A stretch of DNA of 64,000 nt from Bacteroidetes bacterium OLB10. GTDB lineage: Bacteria > Bacteroidota > Bacteroidia > AKYH767-A > OLB10. Shown in pieces: positions 53,223 to 62,093 of this stretch. The notes beneath the pieces were generated by a model, which was not told the origin of the DNA, did no database searches, and was given only the letters and a program-made list of their open reading frames with translations. Numbering within the stretch: position 1 is the first letter of the stretch; each line of letters begins with the position of its first letter. A program made the translations under genes and the position numbers. Where the stretch lies: contig LNBX01000026.1 of assembly GCA_001567275.1 (NCBI GenBank), positions 128,056-192,055 on the forward strand, given 5' to 3'.

Positions 53223-55589
53223 TTAAAAAATTTCAATTCTTTTGAAAGCGGAAGAAGCACTGATGGTCAGCGTTTTCTCACGCAATCTTTTGGGCAATGC
53301 TATTTCCATATTATCCACTTTAACTTTATGTGGGCGGAAAGGTAATCCATGAATAACTATTCTGTATTCGGGATTAGCCGATTTAAAATTACCATACGTA
53401 TCGCAAATAATTCTCATTTGTCTGCGATTTCCGAAGACAGTAAATTTTTTAACCGAAAAATTGCCTTTGCGATAAGTATAATTTTCGCCATCGTCCTCGT
53501 AATAATGACTTACTTTTCTGTTTACCGAATAATATACATGCAGTGTAATCTGAGCTGATTTATTTTCGCCCGTATGTTGCATTACCGGTTGATGTGGAAT
53601 TACTGAACCTTCTCTTACAAAGAATGGAAATCTGTCGAGAGGAGCTTCAATTTCATACTCATGTCCACCTCTGTAATTTTTATCGTTCCAGTAATAATAC
53701 CAGTTACCTTCAGGTAAATATACCAACCGCTCACTTGAAGCACTTTGATTTATGGGACAAATAAGTAAATGATCACCAAAACCAAACTCATCCATTCGCA
53801 TGTGTGTTTCTACATCGTCCTGCGCCATAAAAACAAGAGGTTTAATCATGGGCGTACCTTTGCTGATATATTGCCAGAAGGTTGTATAGATGTAAGGTAA
53901 CAACTGATAACGCAATTCAATAGCTTTACGAATGAGTGCTTCATAAGCAGCGCCAAATGCCCAGGGTTCTTTATCGCCCTGGTCGCTGCTGGAGTGACCT
54001 CTGAAAAAAGGATGGAATACGGCCATCTGAATGTAACGCACAAACAATTCGCCATCAGGCTCACCGATAAAACCTCCGATGTCGGTTCCGCAAAAAGATA
54101 TTCCTGAAATACTCAGTCGCTGGCATTGCATATTGGCAACCCATATATGTTCCCATGATGCAACATTATCACCCGTCCACACGGCAGCATAACGCTGCAC
54201 TCCGGAAAATCCTGAGCGTGTAAGCACAAAAGGTCTTTCATTTGGGTTGAGATGCTTTATTCCTTCATAGGTAGCACGTGCCATCTGCATACCATACACG
54301 TTATGTGCCATACGATGACTTACATTAAGCCCGTCATAATTATGGCGCACATCATCAGGAAATGTTCCCATTTCAAAAACTGCAGGCTCATTCATATCGT
54401 TCCACACACCACTCACTCCCTGCTCCATCAACTCCTTATATAAACCACCCCACCAATTGCGCACTTCGGGGTTTGTAAAATCAGGAAAATAACAATCACC
54501 CGGCCATACTTTTCCTTCCATGTAATCGCCATCCTGCCTGCGGCAGAAAAAATCATTCTCAATTGCCTGACGAAATACAGCGTAATCTTTATCTTTTTTT
54601 ATTCCGGGGTCAATGATGACAATGATTCTAAAGCCATGCTCTCTAAGCTGATGAATCATCCGTGCAGGGTCAGGGAAACGTTCTTCGTCCCAGGTGAAAC
54701 ATCTGAAACCTTTCATGTAATCTATATCGAGGTGGATGACATCACAAGGGATAGCTTTACTGCGAAAATCCCCAGCCAGTTCCCACACTTTAGATTCGGG
54801 ATAATAGCTCCACTTGCTCTGATGGTATCCTAATGCCCATTTGGGAGGCAGCTCCGGCAGACCTGTGAGTTTGCAATATTCCTCTGCTACTCCGAGTAAT
54901 GTAGGCGCGTAAACAAAATAATAACACATCTGTCCACCCTCGGCCCAGAAGCTTGCACTTGTAGCGTCCTCTTTACCAAAATCAAAAAAAGTCTGAAAGC
55001 TGTTGTCAAAGAAAATTCCATAGCACAGGTTATTGTGCAACCCGTAGTAAAAGGGAATATTTCGATAAAGTGGGTCTTGCTCTTTGGCAAACCCGTAGGT
55101 ATCGGTACCCCAGTTAAGAAAACGTTTACCTCTGATGTTTTGAGAAGTAGCTTTATCGCCAAGTCCGAAAAAATTTTCGTTATTTTGAATTTGTTTGGTG
55201 CAATATACATAATTGCCACCAAAGCCCGGATTAGGTTCCCAGTGAAAACCTCCTGCATCAACATTCAGCAAATCGCCATTATGATTGAAAAGTGAAACGG
55301 TAAGTTTGTTTTTATCAATATGACAGTTTACCTCCTGAGTTGAAATACGAATTTGAGTTTCGCTTTCTGTCCATTCGGTAATGACGGCATTGCTTTTCAA
55401 CTCAGGATTAACAGCATAGGAAAAATCTTTTGCAAAAAAATCAACTGCATAGCGAAATCGGATAATGCGATCCGTAAGTACAATAATTTCGAGTGCGCTA
55501 TTGGTGGTTTCAATCAAAAACTTGTTTTCGGTACGTGAGACACGTAAAAACTGATCAGGATAATTTTTTTTGTTTACATTAACTTCCAT
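53223..55589 (-). CDS. GH31 alpha-glucosidase family enzyme
   Basis: This 788-residue protein matches GH31: ALGYHQSKWSYYPESKVWE, IPCDVIHLDIDYMKGFRCFTW, GVWNDMNEPAVF with the catalytic Asp at about residue 398, and SGFSGVQRYAAVWTGDN. It has an N-terminal beta domain and C-terminal beta domains (YYYWNDKNYRGG). No signal peptide is visible, so it is probably cytoplasmic. It hydrolyses terminal alpha-glucosides; exact linkage unknown. About 100 bp of plain sequence separate it from inositol monophosphatase. Confidence 0.93.
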   Translation of the reverse strand: MEVNVNKKNYPDQFLRVSRTENKFLIETTNSALEIIVLTDRIIRFRYAVDFFAKDFSYAVNPELKSNAVITEWTESETQIRISTQEVNCHIDKNKLTVSLFNHNGDLLNVDAGGFHWEPNPGFGGNYVYCTKQIQNNENFFGLGDKATSQNIRGKRFLNWGTDTYGFAKEQDPLYRNIPFYYGLHNNLCYGIFFDNSFQTFFDFGKEDATSASFWAEGGQMCYYFVYAPTLLGVAEEYCKLTGLPELPPKWALGYHQSKWSYYPESKVWELAGDFRSKAIPCDVIHLDIDYMKGFRCFTWDEERFPDPARMIHQLREHGFRIIVIIDPGIKKDKDYAVFRQAIENDFFCRRQDGDYMEGKVWPGDCYFPDFTNPEVRNWWGGLYKELMEQGVSGVWNDMNEPAVFEMGTFPDDVRHNYDGLNVSHRMAHNVYGMQMARATYEGIKHLNPNERPFVLTRSGFSGVQRYAAVWTGDNVASWEHIWVANMQCQRLSISGISFCGTDIGGFIGEPDGELFVRYIQMAVFHPFFRGHSSSDQGDKEPWAFGAAYEALIRKAIELRYQLLPYIYTTFWQYISKGTPMIKPLVFMAQDDVETHMRMDEFGFGDHLLICPINQSASSERLVYLPEGNWYYYWNDKNYRGGHEYEIEAPLDRFPFFVREGSVIPHQPVMQHTGENKSAQITLHVYYSVNRKVSHYYEDDGENYTYRKGNFSVKKFTVFGNRRQMRIICDTYGNFKSANPEYRIVIHGLPFRPHKVKVDNMEIALPKRLREKTLTISASSAFKRIEIF

Positions 55590-55850
55590 AAATCGTCCGC
55601 CTGAATTTTAATCGTATAGTGTGATTGCAAATAAAAAGAAATAAAGCCTTCTTACGCAAAGCGGGATGGAATAGTTTTCAAATAAGTTGATTTAAAAACG
55701 GAAATTATATATCCCTCCAAAACATTACGATAACTATCATGATGAGTAAATTCAAGAAGGTGGCCGGTTGCTGTGGGTAGGTTGCAGTATTCAAATTTTG
55801 AAAATTATCGGGATGCGACAGGAAGTGTTGTCTTTTCTTTTTTCTTACGT

Positions 55851-55874
55851 TCTTTTGTCTTGATACAAAAGAAC
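55851..55874. repeat. Palindrome TTCTTTTGT...ACAAAAGAA
   Basis: Nine-base arms TTCTTTTGT and ACAAAAGAA around CTTGAT form a perfect hairpin. Confidence 0.7.
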
Positions 55875-55908
55875 CAAAATCAAGCCTGTTGGAGACCTCA
55901 CCCCCGAC

Positions 55909-55928
55909 CCCTCTCCGAAGGAGAGGGG
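55909..55928. repeat. Palindrome CCCCTCTC...GAGAGGGG
   Basis: Eight-base arms around CGAA. The flanking ACCTCACCCCCGACC context is the familiar Bacteroidota interspersed repeat pattern. Confidence 0.7.
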
Positions 55929-56073
55929 AGTGACAGATTCTTCAATTGAGAAGTGCGCTCCGGATTGCTAACCTACCCTGCCCCTTTGAAATGTGCTGCT
56001 ATTTCTTTACGCTTATTTTCCAAAGGGCGGGGACTCACTGTCGTGAGTTTGGGTTGATGTTATGTTTTCTGAC

Positions 56074-56145
56074 ATTTCAACCCAGCAGGAACTCCGTAAC
56101 CACGAGGCAGGCTCGCGGTTACTTCGTAACCTGCCGGGATGAAAT
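56074..56145. repeat. 72-nt imperfect inverted repeat (REP-like)
   Basis: ATTTCAACCCAGCAGG on one side and CCTGCCGGGATGAAAT on the other pair with few mismatches, with a further inner GGTTACTTCGTAACC palindrome-like stem. This is a typical REP/MITE-like element next to the truncated transposase. Confidence 0.65.
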
Positions 56146-57126
56146 AGAATTTATTTTTTTAATGATAGGTTGGCACAAGTCAAATAAGACTTGCGCCAGA
56201 GGGTTAAACCTTTCTATATGGCAGTTTTGTTGTGGGCTTGCTTTGGGTATTTTACTCCAGCTTATATCATTATTTTCTAACCACAATTGAAATTGTTTAG
56301 AGATGAATTCCGGGCCGTTATCGCAACGAATGGCCTTAGGTTTACCATATATCTCAATGGCCGTTGTCAGATACTCTATCACTCGTATAGCCGGAATAGA
56401 ATAGGCTAAAAACATGCCTTTGCATTGCCTGTTATAAGGGTCAATAATATTCAAAGAGCGTATCCTCCGTCCATTATACAGTGTGTCTTGCATAAAATCT
56501 ATAGCCCATTCTTCATTGGCTTGCAGGGGTACATAAGCTGCATTGGATGGGTTTTGAATTCTTTTTCTTTTCATACGTTTACTTAATGCAAATCCACTTT
56601 GTTTATACACTCTTCTTATTTTATATTTGCTGTACTGTGCATTTTCTTTTTGAACAAGCGTAATCACTTTTTTACGCCCTTTTTTACTCTTCCCTATCAC
56701 TTTTATAATTAATGCCTTAACAGGCTCGTCTTTTAAGGGCATCTGTTTTTGATAGTAGTGTCTTCCTCTGGAACAATGAAGTAGTTTACACGCCCGCGAA
56801 TGCGTAATGCTGAAGTTTGATTTTACATAGTTTACGCATTGTTCCTTATCCGCAGACGTTACCACTTTTTTTGAGTTCACATCTTTTAATATCTGGACAT
56901 CTAATGTCAAATCGGCAACAGCGCGTTTTAACCTGCTATTCTCTTGCTCCAACTCCCTAACTCTGCGAAGCTCCTTTACACTCATGCCTTCATACTTCTT
57001 CTTCCAGTTATGAAATGTTTGATCGGATATGCCATGCTTACGGCATATCTCCATAACCTTTAAGCCTTGTTCCTGCTCTTTTAAAATGGCAATAATTTGC
57101 TCTTCACTAAATTTTGATCTTTTCAT
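56119..57126 (-). CDS. IS3-family (IS407-like) transposase, OrfA and OrfB in one frame, 3' truncated
   Basis: This 335-residue frame has an OrfA helix-turn-helix (KFSEEQIIAILKEQEQGLKV, GISDQTFHNWKKKYEGM), a leucine-zipper-like stretch, and an OrfB DDE core: WAIDFMQD, RCDNGPEF and CHIERFN. The two parts are fused at NSKKVVTS, coded by TCA AAA AAA GTG. One A fewer gives the A6G slippery site and an OrfA stop (NSKKW), so the fusion depends on A7 at plus 56866-56872. The homology ends at HIERFN near 56204, where a hairpin repeat begins, so about 50 C-terminal residues are missing and it is probably inactive. Confidence 0.82.
   Translation of the reverse strand: MKRSKFSEEQIIAILKEQEQGLKVMEICRKHGISDQTFHNWKKKYEGMSVKELRRVRELEQENSRLKRAVADLTLDVQILKDVNSKKVVTSADKEQCVNYVKSNFSITHSRACKLLHCSRGRHYYQKQMPLKDEPVKALIIKVIGKSKKGRKKVITLVQKENAQYSKYKIRRVYKQSGFALSKRMKRKRIQNPSNAAYVPLQANEEWAIDFMQDTLYNGRRIRSLNIIDPYNRQCKGMFLAYSIPAIRVIEYLTTAIEIYGKPKAIRCDNGPEFISKQFQLWLENNDISWSKIPKASPQQNCHIERFNPLAQVLFDLCQPIIKKINSISSRQVTK
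56171..56203 (-). repeat. Hairpin repeat, short copy 1
   Basis: On the minus strand this reads CCCTCTGGCGCAAGTC then TTATTTGACTTGTGCC(A), with GGCGCAAGTC/GACTTGTGCC forming a stem. It is the same hairpin as in the longer copies at 57319 and 61464 but in the opposite direction, and it abuts the truncated transposase. Confidence 0.75.
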
Positions 57127-57180
57127 TTTTTATTGATTTTTTTTGAAAGTTAATACTTTTTATCCATTTTTAACTTGTTC
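56204..57180 (-). mobile_element. Truncated IS3-family element
   Basis: The transposase covers most of this span. The upstream border at about 57180 is a guess because I could not identify the terminal inverted repeat. The downstream end has been cut by the hairpin repeat. Bounds are approximate. Confidence 0.5.
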
Positions 57181-57490
57181 AAAAAAGTCAGCCACGTACC
57201 AGATTATGAAAGTACGGAAGGTTTTAAATTTTAAATTTGATGATATCGTTGCGGGACTAAAATTGCCGAGATTTACCGCGATTGCGCTTTTGCATTAACT
57301 ACAAATTGTTTTGTTGCACCCTCTGGCGCAAGTCTTATTTGACTTTTGCCTTCTTGTCATTTAAAAAAGTAAATTATATGTAAGACCCAAGTTTGTCCCG
57401 ATAGTTTTCGGGTGGAGCTAACCTATCATTTAATATCACCCTATCGCGAATCTCGATAACAATAGGGATATGTGAGATGCAGTGCGTATA
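57127..57490. other. 364-bp gap between IS3 and the outer-membrane gene
   Basis: The first ~190 bp are the upstream side of the IS element and unremarkable sequence. The repeat copy at 57319-57412 fills the middle. A weak hairpin CCCTAT...ATAGGG near 57437 might terminate the minus-strand operon. No gene is seen. Confidence 0.5.
57319..57412 (+). repeat. ~95-bp repeat, copy 2 (left border)
   Basis: Begins CCCTCTGGCGCAAGTC and ends GTCCCGATAGTTTTCGGG. It matches 61464-61559 almost throughout, in the same direction. The two copies bracket the SprB/GH16/outer-membrane operon at 57491-61318. It holds a hairpin at its start and GACCCAAGTTTGTCCCGATA at its end. Confidence 0.85.
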
Positions 57491-58084
57491 TTACATTTTC
57501 ATTCCGATAGATAGACCAATAAAATGATAAGGAATATTGTAACCTATTGCTATTTTCGGTTCATTCGGATTTATAATTCTACTATATGATGAACGCATGT
57601 TTTGCATTTTATAATACAGTCCGATTGCGATTGCGAAGTCTTTTGGCAAATTGAACTGAAAACCGCTTCCTCCCTTGAAATAATAACTACCTTTTTCTAC
57701 TCCATCATATTCGGTCTTGCCTTTATTCCCAAATGCGTATCCACTCGACAATTCAAAATATGGAATATGTTTTTTTTTAGTGAATCCGATTTTATATAAA
57801 ATACCTAATGGAAATAATAAAGACCCTTTCCATTTATCAACTCCCAGTAGTAATCCAATTTGATGTTTCTTTATTTGAATACCGTTTACGGTTTCAATAT
57901 TAAATGTAAGCTCTTTGTTTTTAACAACATATTCATAACCATTAAAATATAGAGAAGTGTAATTACCTACACCCATTGCAATACTTACCTTACTCTCATT
58001 AAAATAATGAATAGCAATTGTGTCTTGACCAAAGACATTAAATACTTTTAAATATAGCACTATGGTGAATATAAAGGATTTCAT
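57491..58084 (-). CDS. Outer-membrane beta-barrel-like protein (operon gene 3)
   Basis: This 197-residue protein has a signal peptide (MKSFIFTIVLYLKVFNVF, cleavage near residue 20) and glycine/aromatic beta-strand patterns (GVGNYTSLYFNGYEYV, GGSGFQFNLPKDFAIAIGLYYK, IPYHFIGLSIGMKM), in line with a small outer-membrane barrel. No specific family recognised. It is last in a three-gene minus-strand operon, 2 bp after GH16, so it may bind or anchor the secreted glucanase; inferred from context only. Confidence 0.65.
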   Translation of the reverse strand: MKSFIFTIVLYLKVFNVFGQDTIAIHYFNESKVSIAMGVGNYTSLYFNGYEYVVKNKELTFNIETVNGIQIKKHQIGLLLGVDKWKGSLLFPLGILYKIGFTKKKHIPYFELSSGYAFGNKGKTEYDGVEKGSYYFKGGSGFQFNLPKDFAIAIGLYYKMQNMRSSYSRIINPNEPKIAIGYNIPYHFIGLSIGMKM

Positions 58085-58086
58085 TT

Positions 58087-59523
58087 TTAGTTTAAGATTA
58101 TTTTGTCTGTTATAGAATCACTTCCGAAAATGCCTTTTAGGAAATATACTCCTTTGGGTAAAGGGGAAATATCAATATCAAGTTTTTTATCTTTAATGTT
58201 TTCTTTGGAATACACTTTTTCACCCAGTGAATTAATAAGTTCAATAGCAATTATTTTGTCCGTATATCCAACAAACTCAATAGAGATTTTCCCATCTGTT
58301 GGGTTAGGATAAATTTTAGTATAAAGTATCGGTGGATTATTTTCTACTGATTCAGCTTCTCTTCTTTCACTTGAATTACTTAAAGAATCCTGTTCTACTT
58401 CTGATAGAATATGTAAAGTAGAAGCAGCAGCTTCACTTGAATCAAGTGCAAATTGTATTTGTGGAACAGGACAGTTAACTATTTTAGCACTAAAGTTACT
58501 ACCTGCATCGGCTATGAACCCTGGCAAAAGTTCAATGTAATCTGTTGCAATTAAATGTAGATTTTGCTCGTTTTGAACAACTGCATTGCAGTTTGTTCCA
58601 CCCATTGTAATTTGACTTCCTGTAATCCCGGTAGGATCAGTAGAGGTTTGATTATAATTGCAGATAGTTATTACTTGTTGACAGTCAAGCCGTGTCCATA
58701 CACGAATAAAATCAATTTCAAAATACGAAGTAGTGGGGGTATTAGCATTAGTTCCTGGACAAAAAGTCGCGGGGCAGCTATTAGCTACAGCCATATTCGC
58801 AATGATATTTGCCTGATAATTTAAGTTGCCAAGCCAAATAGCAAACTCACTTCCATTGAGATACCAGAAACTAAAATTTGGTCCCCATTCACCCATTATA
58901 TCATTAAAGCCATCAGAAAAGTTGCCATTTGCAGTAGCCCAGCCTCCGAAGTTGTTACAATCATTACTCGGACAATGCACATCAATATGTATTTTATTTG
59001 GTGTTTCCCCTTTATATTCAAATATGTCAAATTCTTCGTTTGGATTGCCACCATAGAGCCAGTAAGCAGGCCAAAGCCCACTACCAACAGGTGGCTTGAA
59101 ACGAATTTCAAAGAGTCCATATTTGAATTTTTGCTTTGAAAAAATCATTCCTGATGTCCATGGGAAATATCTATTATTGGGTTGACCATCACTTAAAATA
59201 TCACTCCCACTATGCCATGGTTCAACAGTATAATATCCAGGCTCATATTTTGTTATTAGTTTTAAAATACCATTGTCAAAAGAAATGTTATCAATTCCAG
59301 GTTTATAGTATTGTTGTTCTTGATTTCCTATCAAAGACCTCCCCCAAGGATAACCATCATCCCATTTAGAATAATCCAGTTGAGTACCATTAAATTCATC
59401 CCCACCTGAGTATGCCCAACGTATGATTGAACCATCTATTAGTTGCCAAATGGTTTCAGGTTGGGCTGAAACCTTACTATGAATAGCAATTATGCAAACA
59501 AATATTATAATTGTTTTTTTCAT
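58087..59523 (-). CDS. GH16 glycosidase with T9SS tail
   Basis: This 478-residue secreted enzyme has a signal peptide, a GH16 domain (about residues 35-280) with catalytic EEFDIFE (E164, D166, E169) and GLWPAYWLYGG, a linker with ELLPGFIADAGSNFSAKI shared with the B1 protein, and a type IX sorting domain with KIYPNPTDGKISI. GH16 members cleave beta-1,3/1,4-glucans, laminarin, agarose or related polysaccharides; which one is not decided. The next gene starts 2 bp after its stop. Confidence 0.9.
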   Translation of the reverse strand: MKKTIIIFVCIIAIHSKVSAQPETIWQLIDGSIIRWAYSGGDEFNGTQLDYSKWDDGYPWGRSLIGNQEQQYYKPGIDNISFDNGILKLITKYEPGYYTVEPWHSGSDILSDGQPNNRYFPWTSGMIFSKQKFKYGLFEIRFKPPVGSGLWPAYWLYGGNPNEEFDIFEYKGETPNKIHIDVHCPSNDCNNFGGWATANGNFSDGFNDIMGEWGPNFSFWYLNGSEFAIWLGNLNYQANIIANMAVANSCPATFCPGTNANTPTTSYFEIDFIRVWTRLDCQQVITICNYNQTSTDPTGITGSQITMGGTNCNAVVQNEQNLHLIATDYIELLPGFIADAGSNFSAKIVNCPVPQIQFALDSSEAAASTLHILSEVEQDSLSNSSERREAESVENNPPILYTKIYPNPTDGKISIEFVGYTDKIIAIELINSLGEKVYSKENIKDKKLDIDISPLPKGVYFLKGIFGSDSITDKIILN

Positions 59524-59536
59524 TTATGATTATAGT

Positions 59537-61318
59537 TTATTTTTCGCCTTTTAACCCTTCAATTTTTTTATTCAATTCAATTATGTACAGTGTTAATTCT
59601 TCTATTTTTTGCATTTGCTTTCTTACTATTTCTCCCAAATCAACACCTTCTTTGTTGATTTTAGTTGCCAATGGTATTTCAGGCAAATGCTTATTTAATT
59701 TAATGTAATTTTCTAAGTCGTTTAATTGCATTAATTTGTAACTTTCATTGAATACATAATCGGGAAAATTATTCATATTAATGTTAATACTACGAGCAAA
59801 GACATTGCCATCAGATGTAACTTTGAAATTTTCTCTGTAATAACCTGGATTGCTTGGATCTGCACCTCTGTATATCATGGAAAATTTATTTAATTGAAAC
59901 ATTTCATATACAGAATTACCCCCACTCCAATAATGATTATTTGACAAAATATAAAATCCTTCATTATTATGTTGAGAATTTATTAAATCAACAGGATCAG
60001 CATCTAAAAATATGGCAAAATGATACTTGGAATAAAATCTAAAAGCATCGTTTTTATACTGTATTCTACCAATTTGGGTATTATCATCACCCTCAAAGGT
60101 TAAAAAATCCTTAAACCGTGAATTGCCAATAACATCTAATTTGTATAGTGAGTTAGGATTATTAGTTCCTATGCCTACATTTTTCCCAGAACTTGTAGCC
60201 AAAAAAGTATTTCCTCCTGTTTCAACATCGCCTTTCACGGTTCCTGTGTTCAGGTAAATATTTTTACCACTGTAATAATTTAACAAAAGATTATCGGTAG
60301 TATTGATGCTTGCATTGGATCCGTCATGCTCCACATCTAAATATTTTGTGTGGTCATTAAAATTAAAAAACCTTGCTCCGCCTTTTATTCCTAAATTTTT
60401 CTGCGGATCATCAGTTCCAATACCAACCGTATTCCAACATGTGTATGCAACATTGGGGCTAACATTTGTTTTAATTTGCCATGCAAGAGTAAGCGGGTCA
60501 TTACAATTTAATGCAGGAAGTAAAACAGGCTTTCTGTTTAAAACACCATTACTGTCAACCATAAGAATACCTGATGAACCGCCACTAAACGAGTTTATTT
60601 TTATATTTCCGTTGCTTAATACCCGCAGCCTTTCGTTATTATTAGTTTTAAAAACCAAATCTTTACTATCAATAGTTCCGATAAAATTAAAATTAGGATT
60701 GCTTCCTACATTTCCTGTCATGGTCCAATCATCACGCTGCGGCTCTTTTAAGTTAATGGAGTTTCGCACTTCGCACCCATTCAGGTCGGTAACGTTAAGT
60801 GTGTTTTCACCGCCACATAAATTTACAGGCGCAAGCAGTGTCTGCTGTCCCGGTTTCCAAAAATAGCTGTAAGGCAAAACACCTCCGGAGACGGTTGTTG
60901 TTACCGAGCCGTTGCATGCGCCAAAGGAGCTTACATTAAATCCGTTGACATAGGTGTAAGCATTCAGTTCACTCATGGCCAAAGGCTCAGGTTGAGTAAG
61001 GGTAATCTGCAATGTAGTGTCACTGCTAAGACTGTCGGTAATGCGTACGGAATAATAACCGGCAGGAAGATTATTTACTGAAGAAGTTGTGGCACCATTG
61101 CTCCATGTAAAAGTGTAAGGCGGTGTTCCACCTGAAACTGAAATACTGACAGAACCATTTTGCATTCCAAAACAAGTGATGTTATATCCGTTGTAGTCGG
61201 AAGCGGTTAAAGTAACTTGTAAAGACTGGGCTTGTTGAGTTTGCGCTCTGCCTGTAAATGTAACAAGCAGCAATACCATTATTACAATGGATGAGGGTTG
61301 AGTGATGTGTTTTTTCAT
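59537..61318 (-). CDS. SprB-repeat surface protein with tail-fibre-like coil
   Basis: This 593-residue exported protein has SprB-type repeats in its N-terminal 170 residues (NITCFGMQNGSVSISVSGG, FGACNGSVTTTVSGG), two tail-fibre-like segments (VGIGTDDPQKNLGI and VGIGTNNPNSLYKLDV), and a C-terminal coiled coil (QMQKIEELTLYIIELNKKI). No canonical T9SS tail is present, so its secretion route is unclear. SprB-type proteins act as surface adhesins for gliding. It heads the operon, with the GH16 gene 13 bp later. A decayed paralogue lies at 21830-22240. Confidence 0.82.
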   Translation of the reverse strand: MKKHITQPSSIVIMVLLLVTFTGRAQTQQAQSLQVTLTASDYNGYNITCFGMQNGSVSISVSGGTPPYTFTWSNGATTSSVNNLPAGYYSVRITDSLSSDTTLQITLTQPEPLAMSELNAYTYVNGFNVSSFGACNGSVTTTVSGGVLPYSYFWKPGQQTLLAPVNLCGGENTLNVTDLNGCEVRNSINLKEPQRDDWTMTGNVGSNPNFNFIGTIDSKDLVFKTNNNERLRVLSNGNIKINSFSGGSSGILMVDSNGVLNRKPVLLPALNCNDPLTLAWQIKTNVSPNVAYTCWNTVGIGTDDPQKNLGIKGGARFFNFNDHTKYLDVEHDGSNASINTTDNLLLNYYSGKNIYLNTGTVKGDVETGGNTFLATSSGKNVGIGTNNPNSLYKLDVIGNSRFKDFLTFEGDDNTQIGRIQYKNDAFRFYSKYHFAIFLDADPVDLINSQHNNEGFYILSNNHYWSGGNSVYEMFQLNKFSMIYRGADPSNPGYYRENFKVTSDGNVFARSININMNNFPDYVFNESYKLMQLNDLENYIKLNKHLPEIPLATKINKEGVDLGEIVRKQMQKIEELTLYIIELNKKIEGLKGEK

Positions 61319-61360
61319 TGTTGTAAAAGTTTAAGTAAACAAATGAATAATTTAACACAC

Positions 61361-61390
61361 CAAATATAATGTATTTCAGTTGGGAACAAA
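61361..61390 (-). promoter_or_regulatory. Promoter of the SprB-GH16-OM operon
   Basis: TATATTTG (61361-61368) with TTTG (61387-61390) 18 nt upstream on the minus strand is a textbook Bacteroidota promoter, 43 nt from the start of the SprB-type gene. Confidence 0.7.
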
Positions 61391-61463
61391 TAAAATTTTA
61401 TCAACAATAAAATTTAAAGATTCCTGTACTTTCATATCCCCGATTTTCGGAAGACTATGCCCC

Positions 61464-61559
61464 CCCTCTGGAGCAAGTCTTATTTATGACTTGTGCCTTC
61501 TTGTCATTTAAAAAAGCAAATTATATGTAAGACCCAAGTTTGTCCCGATAGTTTTCGGG
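61464..61559 (+). repeat. ~95-bp repeat, copy 3 (right border)
   Basis: Near-identical and in the same direction as 57319-57412, differing at scattered bases including a two-base insertion in the hairpin loop. Together with copy 2 it forms direct repeats flanking about 4 kb. Confidence 0.85.
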
Positions 61560-61613
61560 ACGGTTAAAATCCGCCACAAACGCCAAGCTGCAAAAACGTA
61601 GACGGCAAGCATT

Positions 61614-61810
61614 TTAAATCTCGTCACGGGCTGGCAAAAAACCTTTATCTCCCAATGACTTAATGATACTTCTTAGCAAATAGCTGTTATCAAATCTAAG
61701 AACATACTTTCTGGTTCCATCTTTTTCCGGAAAAATCATCTTTTTATCAATCAACCGCTTAATTTGCCTTGACACCTCTGCATCTACTTTTCCAACAAAA
61801 AACTCCTTTC
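61614..61810 (-). pseudogene. C-terminal remnant of a Fic-family-like protein
   Basis: Minus-strand reading gives an open run ending KYVLRFDNSYLLRSIIKSLG then DKGFLPARDEI and a stop at 61614-61616, with VDAEVSRQIKRLIDKKMIFP upstream. The wing-like end resembles that of Fic (AMP-transferase) family proteins, but the catalytic HPFxxGNG part is absent and the frame breaks at about 61810. It is a fragment, not a functional gene. The family call is moderate. Confidence 0.45.
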
Positions 61811-62093
61811 ATGTACTTTCATAGTCTCCCACCATTTTGTGGGGACTCGTATGTTCGCAACAAAATGTTCGACCTCCTTCGAGGTAGGTATTTATGATGA
61901 TATATCCTTGCTATAAACATTTGACTCCTTCGAAGTCATCGTTCTATAATACATCCAAACACAGTCTCCAGATTTTTTTCGGGTGACTAAGTCAGGGCAA
62001 AAGCTGTTTCACTTCTGCATAATGAAAACATTGCTTTCAATTATATTACCTCTTGTGAGTACGAGGGAAGGCTCTGTTAATACAAATAACACA

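Larger units (their letters stand above)
55590..56118. other. 529-bp repeat-rich gap
   Basis: No gene is supported here. From 55590 to about 55850 the sequence is unremarkable. Three palindromes follow (55851-55874, 55909-55928, 56074-56145), listed separately. They adjoin the 3' end of the IS3 remnant. They look like short interspersed palindromic repeats of the Bacteroidota chromosome. Confidence 0.6.
61319..62093. other. 775-bp gap with promoter, repeat and gene remnant
   Basis: From left to right this holds the operon promoter, the repeat copy at 61464, the Fic-family remnant at 61614-61810, and then about 280 bp with two short palindromes (ACCTC...GAGGT at 61872-61885 and TGACT...AGTCA at 61922-61938). 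No intact gene is seen. Confidence 0.6.

Noticed and set aside
55946-56290. Plus-strand coding frame over the repeats and the IS3 end
   Set aside because: It runs antisense to the transposase and through palindromes; composition is not protein-like.
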